DNA from: Demequina sediminicola
GTDB lineage: Bacteria; Actinomycetota; Actinomycetes; Actinomycetales; Demequinaceae
Reading direction: 5' to 3'
Assembly (NCBI RefSeq): GCF_000975055.1
Contig: NZ_BBRB01000002.1
Span: 372,001 to 436,000, forward strand
Length of the DNA stretch: 64,000 nt
Positions within the stretch are counted from its first letter, which is position 1. Every line of letters starts with the position of its first letter. Below, one piece after another: positions 31,688 through 38,351 of this stretch. The position numbers and the translations under genes were made by a program. Under the pieces are notes generated by a model. The model had not been told where the DNA came from and ran no database searches. It saw nothing but the letters and a program-made list of their open reading frames with translations.

Positions 31688-31954
31688 ATGGCTGATGCCC
31701 TGACAGTCGACATCGTCGCACCGGACGGCAAGGTATGGTCCGGTGCGGCGAGCCGCGTCATTGCACCGTCTGTGGAGGGCGAGATCGGTTTGTTGGCAAA
31801 CCACGAGCCCATCTTGTCGGTTCTGCGTGCGGGTACGGTGCGCGTTACCAGTGGCACGGATGCACTGGAGTTTCCGGTCACCGGAGGCTTTGTCTCCTTT
31901 GACCACAACACGATCACCATCGTCGCGGACGCCGTCTCTACTGACGAGGACTAG
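31688..31954 (+). CDS. atpC: ATP synthase F1 subunit epsilon
   Basis: Short epsilon subunit of 88 residues, consisting of the N-terminal beta sandwich (VDIVAPDGKVWSG, GEIGLLANHEPILSVL) without most of the C-terminal helical hairpin. Short forms are common in actinobacteria and imply reduced epsilon-mediated inhibition. ATG at 31688 is used, two bases after the atpD stop; the longer frame overlaps atpD. Confidence 0.93.
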   Translation: MADALTVDIVAPDGKVWSGAASRVIAPSVEGEIGLLANHEPILSVLRAGTVRVTSGTDALEFPVTGGFVSFDHNTITIVADAVSTDED

Positions 31955-31957
31955 TCC

Positions 31958-32653
31958 GTGCGCGTTGTCATTGCGCGCTGCGCCGCCCGGTATTCCGGGC
32001 GGCTCAGCGCGTTTTTGCCTTTAGCTACCCGTGCCATCATGCTCAAGGCCGATGGCTCAGTGTTGCTTCATTCTGACGGCGGCTCGTATAAGCCACTCAA
32101 CTGGATGAGCCCCCCGTGCACCACCAGTGAAGTCGCTCCGAGTGATGCTCAGGTGGCGAATGGTGTCCTAGAGGTGTGGACCGTTCAGCACGACAAAACA
32201 GATGACCGTCTGGAGATCGAGATCCACGAGTTGATCTCCGATACCCAGCATGAACTCGGCGCCGACCCCGGCCTAATCAAAGACGGTGTCGAGGCCCACC
32301 TGCAGGAATTGCTTGCGGAGCAGATCGCGATTCTGGGTGAGGGTCACACGCTGGTGCGCCGCGAGTATATGACCGCCATCGGGCCCGTTGACATTCTTGC
32401 CAAGTCGCCGTCTGGCGGGTCAGTGGCGGTGGAGATCAAGCGTCGCGGTGAGATCGACGGCGTGGAGCAACTCACGCGCTATCTCGAACTTATGAATCGT
32501 GACCCGCTGTTGAGCCCGGTTGAGGGTGTGTTTGCGGCGCAAGAGATCAAGCCGCAGGCACGAGTGCTAGCGAAGGATCGAGGCATTCGCTGCGTGGTGT
32601 TGGATTATGACGCCATGCGCGGTGCGGAAGACCCGTCTACGCGTTTGTTCTAG
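31958..32653 (+). CDS. nucS: mismatch-specific endonuclease NucS/EndoMS
   Basis: Endonuclease of the actinobacterial/archaeal MutS-MutL-independent mismatch repair, 231 residues. The N-terminal half ([26 protein letters not shown]) is the dimer/DNA-binding part; the C-terminal RecB-like nuclease has [14 protein letters not shown] and [15 protein letters not shown], giving the metal-binding Asp/Glu/Lys set. GTG start three bases after atpC. The position after the atp operon is usual in this group. Confidence 0.96.
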   Translation: MRVVIARCAARYSGRLSAFLPLATRAIMLKADGSVLLHSDGGSYKPLNWMSPPCTTSEVAPSDAQVANGVLEVWTVQHDKTDDRLEIEIHELISDTQHELGADPGLIKDGVEAHLQELLAEQIAILGEGHTLVRREYMTAIGPVDILAKSPSGGSVAVEIKRRGEIDGVEQLTRYLELMNRDPLLSPVEGVFAAQEIKPQARVLAKDRGIRCVVLDYDAMRGAEDPSTRLF

Positions 32654-32674
32654 CAATGGCTGGACGTCACGCAC

Positions 32675-32720
32675 GCGACGGTGGCGGCACAAGCGCTTTC
32701 GCTCGCGCCGCCACCGTCGC
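32675..32720. terminator. bidirectional hairpin terminator
   Basis: A 14-bp perfect stem gcgacggtggcggc/gccgccaccgtcgc (32675-32688 with 32707-32720) between convergent nucS and the sigma factor gene, followed rightwards by a T/C-rich run. Confidence 0.8.
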
Positions 32721-32753
32721 TAGCGAGATTCTTCTCCTCGAGATCCGGAGGAC

Positions 32754-33272
32754 CTAGCCGGTGCGTTGCTTGAGGCGGGCGACCGATGCAAGGGGCTCCT
32801 CCTCGAGCATTGCTCGCAACATCTCCTTCGCGCGCGCATAGCGACTTCGGACGGTAGAAGGAGCGACCTCCTCCAACTGTGCAACCTCAGCGAGCGTCAG
32901 GCCGTCCCAGTGCACAAGCCTGACGATCTCGGCTAACGGTTCGGGCAGCGCGGCGATGCAATCGCGTGTGGTGAGTCCGTCATCGGCAGCCGGCGCTACA
33001 GGACCCTGGTCGTACGCGAGCCAGCGCAGCCGGTCCGCAAGGTTTGCGCGGCGCACTTCACCCCGGTGCGCGTTCGCAAGGGACCGTTTGGCGATCCCGA
33101 ACAGCCACATGCGTGCCTGTTCGGGGTCGTCCGGAACGTCTCCGGTCCGGCGCCACGCTATTGTCATGACGTCCGAAAGCACGTCGGGCGCATCGGTGAT
33201 CCCGATCCGGCGTTCCAAGTATTGGAGCAAGTCTGCGGAATTGGCATCCAGCGCCTTGAGCACGTCACCCAT
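32754..33272 (-). CDS. RNA polymerase sigma factor, ECF-like
   Basis: Sigma-70 family protein of 172 residues. Region 2 is visible as DAPDVLSDVMTIAWRR and ARMWLFGIAKRSLANAHR; region 4 as LPEPLAEIVRLVHWDGLTLAEVAQLEEVAPSTVRSRYARAKEML, with a clear helix-turn-helix. It overlaps by eight bases the membrane-protein gene upstream, so both are coupled. The partner lacks the HxxxCxxC anti-sigma zinc motif, so control by it is not certain. The ECF subgroup cannot be named. Confidence 0.88.
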   Translation of the reverse strand: MGDVLKALDANSADLLQYLERRIGITDAPDVLSDVMTIAWRRTGDVPDDPEQARMWLFGIAKRSLANAHRGEVRRANLADRLRWLAYDQGPVAPAADDGLTTRDCIAALPEPLAEIVRLVHWDGLTLAEVAQLEEVAPSTVRSRYARAKEMLRAMLEEEPLASVARLKQRTG

Positions 33273-33930
33273 TAACGCGTTCCAGGAGATCGACGATGTA
33301 CTCAGGCTGAACTTCCCCGGGGCAGTCGTAGGTGATCAAGTAGCCAAAGTCATTCCCATACGGATCCAGGCTGTTGGCGGTGAGCGCCTCGCGCAACCCT
33401 GCGAACGTCGCCTCGCTCAGACCTCGGTGATAGTCCTCGTCTGCGCTGTAGTAATAGGGCGTGTCAGGCCCGATCTTTGTCTCGGTGCCGTCTTCGTGGA
33501 CAAAGTAGTTGTTGTCAGCGACGAAGGCGATGTGTGTTTCGAGGTCCAGACCGTCGAAGAACCCGGGCTCGGTCACGGTGTCACGCAGCACGTCTTCGTA
33601 GCGTTCACCGCCGGTGACGTCGCCGATGGCTGCACGGCATTCTGCGCCGCTGGGCAACGTGTAGGTGAATTCGGTGGCCACGTCTTGTACCCAGGGGACG
33701 GACACCGCGCCGGTTGCCACGGCCGCACTCCCGAACCCGAGAATGGCTACGCCAACGGCGCTCCCGATGATCAGGGGGCGGTGCCGACGAAGTGGCGAGA
33801 CATTCGTGGGAGCGGACTCACGCGCCATTTCGGCGAGCGCTGCGCTGCGCTCGACAGTGTTGGCAGTGGTGGCGGGTGCGCTGGCGGCAAGCTCACGATC
33901 CAACGCTGAGTCTTCGTTGAGGTCGGACAT
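33265..33930 (-). CDS. single-pass membrane protein upstream of sigma factor
   Basis: Protein of 221 residues that I do not recognise. About 50 cytosolic residues rich in Ala/Glu/Arg, one membrane helix (PLIIGSAVGVAILGFGSAAVATGAV, about 52-75), then an extracytoplasmic domain of about 145 residues with two cysteines (ECRAAIG and YDCPG), which may form a disulfide. The topology is that of an anti-sigma or sensor partner, but the cytosolic part has no recognisable anti-sigma motif. It is the first gene and the sigma factor the second, the reverse of the commonest order. Confidence 0.75.
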   Translation of the reverse strand: MSDLNEDSALDRELAASAPATTANTVERSAALAEMARESAPTNVSPLRRHRPLIIGSAVGVAILGFGSAAVATGAVSVPWVQDVATEFTYTLPSGAECRAAIGDVTGGERYEDVLRDTVTEPGFFDGLDLETHIAFVADNNYFVHEDGTETKIGPDTPYYYSADEDYHRGLSEATFAGLREALTANSLDPYGNDFGYLITYDCPGEVQPEYIVDLLERVNG

Positions 33931-34167
33931 GGGGGTTCCTTTCGTGGAGGGGCTTCACCTCTTACATGTCCGGATAGTCCAGTAGTGACGATGCTGTCAG
34001 ATTATTGTGTTGGGCACTGCACCTGCGCGCCCTAGGGGTAGCGCGACAGATCGTTCGATGTGCGTCAATGAACAATCTGCACGTGAACTGCGCCATGGGT
34101 GCTCCTGGGTCGGTGGGGGCTGGGGGCGCATGTGGGGCAGGGTGGTGCCTCGCCTGCCGACACATCG

Positions 34168-34187
34168 TTTCTACCGACCGGTAGAAA
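34168..34187 (+). promoter_or_regulatory. palindromic operator upstream of beta-glucosidase (distal)
   Basis: Inverted repeat TTTCTACCG-AC-CGGTAGAAA with perfect 9-bp arms. It lies just before the -35 position of the promoter of the GH1 gene. The ACCGACCGGT core is like many TetR-type operators (inference). Confidence 0.75.
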
Positions 34188-34191
34188 TATC

Positions 34192-34203
34192 CGAAACGTT
34201 TCG
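34192..34203 (+). promoter_or_regulatory. LacI-type operator in beta-glucosidase promoter (proximal)
   Basis: Perfect 12-bp palindrome CGAAACGTTTCG with the central CG expected of LacI-family operators. It sits four bases after the distal palindrome and just before the -10-like TATAGT at 34206-34211. Binding would block RNA polymerase. Confidence 0.75.
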
Positions 34204-34205
34204 CT

Positions 34206-34211
34206 TATAGT
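34206..34211 (+). promoter_or_regulatory. -10 element of beta-glucosidase gene
   Basis: TATAGT seven bases before the ATG. Transcription would start at or next to the start codon, giving a leaderless mRNA; no ribosome binding site is visible. No good -35 is seen. Confidence 0.55.
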
Positions 34212-34218
34212 TGTCCGC

Positions 34219-35679
34219 ATGACGACGACGCCACAGACTTTTCCCGCTGATTTCATCTTCGGCACCGCTACTGCTTCCTACCAAGTCGAAGGGGCTGTCC
34301 ACGAAGGGGGACGCGGCTCATCGATCTGGGACACATTTTGTGCGACCCCAGGGAAAGTCGTCAACGGCGACACCGGAGACGTCGCCTGCGATCACTTCCA
34401 CCGCTGGGAGGAGGACGTCGACATGATGGCCGAGCTCGGTCTGCAGGCCTACCGCTTCTCGATTGCGTGGCCACGCGTTCAGCCGGGCGGCACTGGTGCG
34501 TTCAACGACGAAGGGCTGACCTTCTACCGCAACCTCATTGCACGCCTGAAGGACAAGGGAATCACTCCGTTGATCACCCTCTACCACTGGGATCTGCCGC
34601 AGGAACTGCAGGATGCTGGCGGCTGGGTGAACCGCGACACTGTCGACCACTTCACGCAGTACGCCGTGCGGATGGTTGAAGAGTTTGGGGCGGACGTCGA
34701 GACCTGGGTGACGTTCAACGAGCCCTGGGTCTCATCGTTCATTGGATACGGTGCAGGCGCCCACGCTCCTGGACACACGGACAACGCAGAGGCCCTCACT
34801 GCCGCGCACCACCTCAACCTGGCTCACGCCCGCGCCTACCGTGCGATGAAGGCAGTGCGTCCGGAGGCACAGATTGGCTATGTCAACAACTGCCACACCC
34901 CGCGCCCGTGGGACCCCTCGAACCCTAAGGATGTCGCAGCATCGGCGCACATCGACGCCCTTGCGAACACGATGTTCCACCAGCCCTTCATCCAGGGCGG
35001 CTACCCCGAGATCCTGCGCCCGAACACGGCTCACATCACAGACTGGGCCTTTGTCCTCGACGGTGATGAGGAAGAAATGAAGGGCGCTGTCGACTGGTTC
35101 GGCGTCAACTACTACGCCTCGCACCTGGTGCGCCACAACCCGCATAAGGGAGTGGCACAGAGTGAGGTCGCTACTCTCGCGGACGGTCACAAGGCCGGTG
35201 CCGGCACTGCGTGGCCCGGTGACGAGGAGATTGAGTTCATGCTCCCTCCGGGTGAGCTGACGGCCATGGGTTGGAACGTTGACCCCAGTGCGCTGACCGC
35301 ACACCTGCTCAAGATTCACCGCGAGACAGGTAAGCCGATCTATGTCACCGAGAACGGCTCCGCGTGGGACGACGAGGTGGATGCCGACGGACGGGTGCGC
35401 GACGAACGGCGGATCAACTACTTCCATGGCCACATCGGTGCTGTCCTCGACGCGATCAACGAGGGAGCGGATGTCCGCGGGTACATGGCGTGGTCGCTGA
35501 TGGACAACTTTGAGTGGGCGCAGGGCTACAACAAGCGCTTTGGCATTGTTCGGGTTGACTATGACACCCTCGAGCGCCGCTGGAAGGACTCGGCTTACTG
35601 GTACGCGGAAGTACTGCGCAGGCGTCAGGTTGTACCTGTCGATGCGGAACTGGCATCAACGCCGCCGCGCACCTTCTAA
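34219..35679 (+). CDS. beta-glucosidase, glycoside hydrolase family 1
   Basis: Retaining beta-glycosidase of 486 residues without a signal peptide, so cytosolic. The GH1 N-terminal FIFGTATASYQVEGA is present; the acid/base is Glu168 in TFNEP and the nucleophile Glu378 in YVTENG; the aglycone-side WSLMDNFEWAQGY follows. The ATG at 34219 is chosen because GH1 similarity begins a few residues later and the promoter lies directly upstream; the longer frame runs through the operators. It probably releases glucose from imported cellobiose or aryl-glucosides. No transporter is adjacent. Control by two palindromic operators suggests substrate induction. Confidence 0.95.
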   Translation: MTTTPQTFPADFIFGTATASYQVEGAVHEGGRGSSIWDTFCATPGKVVNGDTGDVACDHFHRWEEDVDMMAELGLQAYRFSIAWPRVQPGGTGAFNDEGLTFYRNLIARLKDKGITPLITLYHWDLPQELQDAGGWVNRDTVDHFTQYAVRMVEEFGADVETWVTFNEPWVSSFIGYGAGAHAPGHTDNAEALTAAHHLNLAHARAYRAMKAVRPEAQIGYVNNCHTPRPWDPSNPKDVAASAHIDALANTMFHQPFIQGGYPEILRPNTAHITDWAFVLDGDEEEMKGAVDWFGVNYYASHLVRHNPHKGVAQSEVATLADGHKAGAGTAWPGDEEIEFMLPPGELTAMGWNVDPSALTAHLLKIHRETGKPIYVTENGSAWDDEVDADGRVRDERRINYFHGHIGAVLDAINEGADVRGYMAWSLMDNFEWAQGYNKRFGIVRVDYDTLERRWKDSAYWYAEVLRRRQVVPVDAELASTPPRTF

Positions 35680-36029
35680 GCGCCGACGGCCCGTTCACGC
35701 AACACTCAGAACCCACACAACACTCCGAACCCACACAACACCAAGAACCCACACAACACTCCGAACCAAAGGTTGCGCCGACACGCCGGAGGGGCCGTCG
35801 CCAGTGCGACTCTCGCCAGGGTGTCGCGCCGCGAACTGGTTCGTAGTGTTGGGCTCCGGATCCGGGGTGTCGCGTCGCGAATCGGTTCGTAGTGTGAAGC
35901 GCCGGGCCCCGGGGTGTCGCGTGGCGAACTGGTTCGTAGTGTTGAACCCCGGAGCGAGCTGTTCTCCACGTGCGCTCCGCACGCGGTGGGAGCGTTGGGC
36001 TCGCTGACGACCCCACGTAGACTTTGAGC
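35680..36029. repeat. extragenic repeat cluster (18-bp and 46-bp arrays sharing an inverted core)
   Basis: 350 bases without a gene. At 35696-35767 there are about four copies of an 18-mer close to ccgaacccacacaacact (full copies at 35707, 35725, 35743). At 35821-35960 there are three copies of a 46/47-bp unit starting gtgtcgcg and containing ggttcgtagtgttg. The reverse complement of the 18-mer contains ggttcggagtgttg, the same core, so the two arrays face each other. Unit lengths of 46 and 47 rule out coding. It resembles a REP-like extragenic element. Confidence 0.85.
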
Positions 36030-36338
36030 ATGCCCTCGTCCCGCCGTTCGCGTAAGCGCCCCTACGGTCAGCCGCATGAGGAGCTCGACGTCGAACGCCT
36101 GGGTGGCTCATTTGGGGGTCGACGCGACATCGGCCCTGGCGGCGAGGAGTACCTCGTCGCAACACCGCGCCCTAGCGAAAAGACGTACGTCTGCCCCGGA
36201 TGCCGGCAGGAGATTCCTCCGCAGACAGCGCACCTCGTCGCATGGCCTGCGGACGGACTTTTCGGCGCGGATGCCGCCGCACGTGAGCGTCGGCACTGGC
36301 ACACTCACTGTTGGAACACCTTTGGAAGGATGTTATGA
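36030..36338 (+). CDS. small CPGC zinc-ribbon-like protein
   Basis: Protein of 102 residues that I recognise only as an actinobacterial conserved hypothetical, sometimes labelled ATP/GTP-binding without support. An Arg-rich N-terminus (SSRRSRKRPYGQPHEELDVERLGG) is followed by YVCPGCRQEI and HTHCWNTF, four possible Zn ligands (two Cys, one His, one Cys). ATG at 36030 is preferred to the TTG two codons earlier. It ends in a four-base overlap (ATGA) with the hydrolase gene, so the pair is co-translated. Confidence 0.75.
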   Translation: MPSSRRSRKRPYGQPHEELDVERLGGSFGGRRDIGPGGEEYLVATPRPSEKTYVCPGCRQEIPPQTAHLVAWPADGLFGADAAARERRHWHTHCWNTFGRML

Positions 36339-37063
36339 GCGACGCTACAAGCGGGGACGAGATTCGGTCCATGACCGTGCTGCCTGCATTGCGGGAAGAC
36401 ATCGTGTTGACCACGGACGATGGCCTCGAACTCGTCGGGGAGCTTGCCTTGCCCGAGGGCCGTCCGGCTCAAGCCACGCTCATCACCTTGCACCCGCTCC
36501 CGACGCATGGCGGGTTCATGGACTCGCACGTCTACCGGAAGGCGGCGTGGCGACTCCCGGCACTCGCCGACGTCGCGGTGCTGCGCTTCAATACTCGTGG
36601 CACCACGTCGCCGCGTGGTACCAGCGAGGGCAGTTTCGACGAGGGCATTGGTGAGGCGGCCGATGTTCGTGCTGCGGTGGACTTCGCGGTGGCGCGGGGG
36701 TTGCCGCACCGGTGGCTCGTCGGCTGGTCGTTTGGGACCGAGTTGGCGCTCAAGTACGGTGCGGATCTCGACGTGGAGGGAGCGATCCTGCTTTCCCCGC
36801 CACTGCATCGGGCCGATGAAGCCGACATGCGCTCCTGGGCGGACAGCGGCAAGCCCGTGACGGCGCTCGTACCCGAACTGGACGACTTCCTGCAACCCGA
36901 CGAGGCGCGCCAGCGCTTCGCGCCGCTCACTCAACTCGATCTCATCGCTGTCGACGGCGCCAAACATCTGTGGGTTGGAGAGAAATACGTCAGACTGGTG
37001 CTTGACCGCATCGTCGAGCAGGTGGCCACTGGCCGCGCACCACTGCCGACTCACGTCCCCTAG
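36335..37063 (+). CDS. alpha/beta hydrolase
   Basis: Alpha/beta-hydrolase-fold protein of 242 residues of the CocE-like/dienelactone-related group (THPLPTHGG, FNTRGTTSPRG). Nucleophile elbow GWSFGTE and a late His in GAKHLW are visible. ATG at 36335 follows GGAAGGA and overlaps the stop of the CPGC gene. Substrate unknown; acts in the cytosol as there is no signal peptide. Confidence 0.87.
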   Translation: MSDATSGDEIRSMTVLPALREDIVLTTDDGLELVGELALPEGRPAQATLITLHPLPTHGGFMDSHVYRKAAWRLPALADVAVLRFNTRGTTSPRGTSEGSFDEGIGEAADVRAAVDFAVARGLPHRWLVGWSFGTELALKYGADLDVEGAILLSPPLHRADEADMRSWADSGKPVTALVPELDDFLQPDEARQRFAPLTQLDLIAVDGAKHLWVGEKYVRLVLDRIVEQVATGRAPLPTHVP

Positions 37064-37147
37064 GGGGACATCACCCCGACACCGGCCCACCATTCTCAGG
37101 CAACGATTCACGTTCTACTCAGCCGCACACGCTGAAGGAGGCGCGTC

Positions 37148-37885
37148 ATGTCCGCACCCATCGTCTTTCTCAACGCCTTTCCCGTTGATCGCGCACAGTG
37201 GGAGGGGCTTCTCGCTGTGCTGGGCTCCGATGTCCGCGGTGACGTGATCACGTTTGATATGCCCGGCATCGGCCAGATGCCGTTGACGGACGAAGACCCG
37301 AGCCTCGATCTCATCGCCGATGCGGCAGTCCTCGCCATGCAAGAAGCAACGGGGGAGCAGGCCGCGATTTGGGTGGGGTGCTCCATGGGTGGATACGTTG
37401 CGATGTCGGTCGCGGAACGTCACCCCGATGCCGTGGCGGGGCTGGGGCTGATCGCCACCAAGTCGAGCGCCGACACAGCTGAAGCGAGGGACAAGCGGCT
37501 GCGCGTCGCTGACGCCCATGAGGGCCTGAGCGCTCCCACGGACCCTCGTGCGATGGCAGAGCCCCTGATCGGGGTTGAGGGCCCCTCACGTGAAGAACTC
37601 CTTGAATGGGTGACGAACAACATCGCGCAGCATGCAGGGAACGGTATTGCTTGGGGACAACGGGCCATGGCCGAACGCCCCGATCGCACTGAAGTGCTGC
37701 GAAACGTTGACGCGCCCGCCGTCGTGATCGCAGGGGAGCGCGACGGCATCATCCATGCCGACGATATCGATGTGATGGCTGAGGCTTTGGGAGTGACGCC
37801 AGTGACAGTTGACGGTGTGGGTCACCTCGTTGCCTTTGAGGACCCGGAGGCCGTCGCGTCAGCGCTCGCGCCACTGCTGCGTTAG
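37148..37885 (+). CDS. alpha/beta hydrolase fold protein
   Basis: Hydrolase of 245 residues, of the pimeloyl-ester/3-oxoadipate enol-lactonase-like group. The nucleophile is Ser in VGCSMGGY, the acid in VIAGERDGI and the base His in GVGHLVAFEDPEAV. A strong AAGGAGG lies eight bases before the ATG. Not closely similar to the preceding hydrolase. Substrate unknown. Confidence 0.88.
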   Translation: MSAPIVFLNAFPVDRAQWEGLLAVLGSDVRGDVITFDMPGIGQMPLTDEDPSLDLIADAAVLAMQEATGEQAAIWVGCSMGGYVAMSVAERHPDAVAGLGLIATKSSADTAEARDKRLRVADAHEGLSAPTDPRAMAEPLIGVEGPSREELLEWVTNNIAQHAGNGIAWGQRAMAERPDRTEVLRNVDAPAVVIAGERDGIIHADDIDVMAEALGVTPVTVDGVGHLVAFEDPEAVASALAPLLR

Positions 37886-37900
37886 GGGTGCTTGAGAGCG

Positions 37901-38326
37901 TCAGGACCCCTGTGAGGAGCCCCAGGAATTACCGCCGGCAAGTCGCTTCGCGAGTGCCTCCGCCATCGGCATAGATTCACCGTCGCGCCCGCCTTTGCCC
38001 AATTCGAGCGGCGGGTCTGAGGGGGCAATAGTGGCACCCGCGAGGCGCGCTTTGAATGAGGACGGGATGCTCAGCACGTAAAACTTGCCGTCGGTTCCCA
38101 CGCCGACGGACTTGTCCCGCTTGAGGTACCAGCCCTCGAGAGCCGTGCGGTAGCGCGAACCGCCCCCAAAGGGCCGAACTGTGAGGCGCTCAGGCGCGAT
38201 GCCAGCCTCGACGGCAGCTGCCACAAACCCCTCGATGAGCTCTGCCGCTTGCCGTGACTCCGCAGCACGCTGTCGTTCGAGCGCCTGTGCGCGGCGAACG
38301 CGGCTATCAGGTTCGGATTCTGTCAT
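37901..38326 (-). CDS. hypothetical protein downstream of coiled-coil protein
   Basis: Protein of 141 residues that I do not recognise. Its N-terminus is a charged helix (RVRRAQALERQRAAESRQAAELIEGFV), its middle a compact Arg/Tyr-rich domain (GGGSRYRTALEGWYLKRDKSVGVG). The ATG at 38326 is used because the longer frame overlaps the preceding gene. It lies 25 bases after the coiled-coil gene on the same strand, so it is probably in the same operon. Confidence 0.75.
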   Translation of the reverse strand: MTESEPDSRVRRAQALERQRAAESRQAAELIEGFVAAAVEAGIAPERLTVRPFGGGSRYRTALEGWYLKRDKSVGVGTDGKFYVLSIPSSFKARLAGATIAPSDPPLELGKGGRDGESMPMAEALAKRLAGGNSWGSSQGS

Positions 38327-38351
38327 GGAGAGTAGGCCTGGGTGCCGTGAC

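Noticed and set aside
35696..35767. Possible CRISPR array in the 18-bp repeats.
   Set aside because: The copies are directly adjacent with no spacers and there are no cas genes in the window.
35456..36165. Minus-strand frames over the repeat cluster that look like repeat proteins.
   Set aside because: Repeat units of 46 and 47 bases shift frame between copies, and the frames overlap the beta-glucosidase and CPGC genes.
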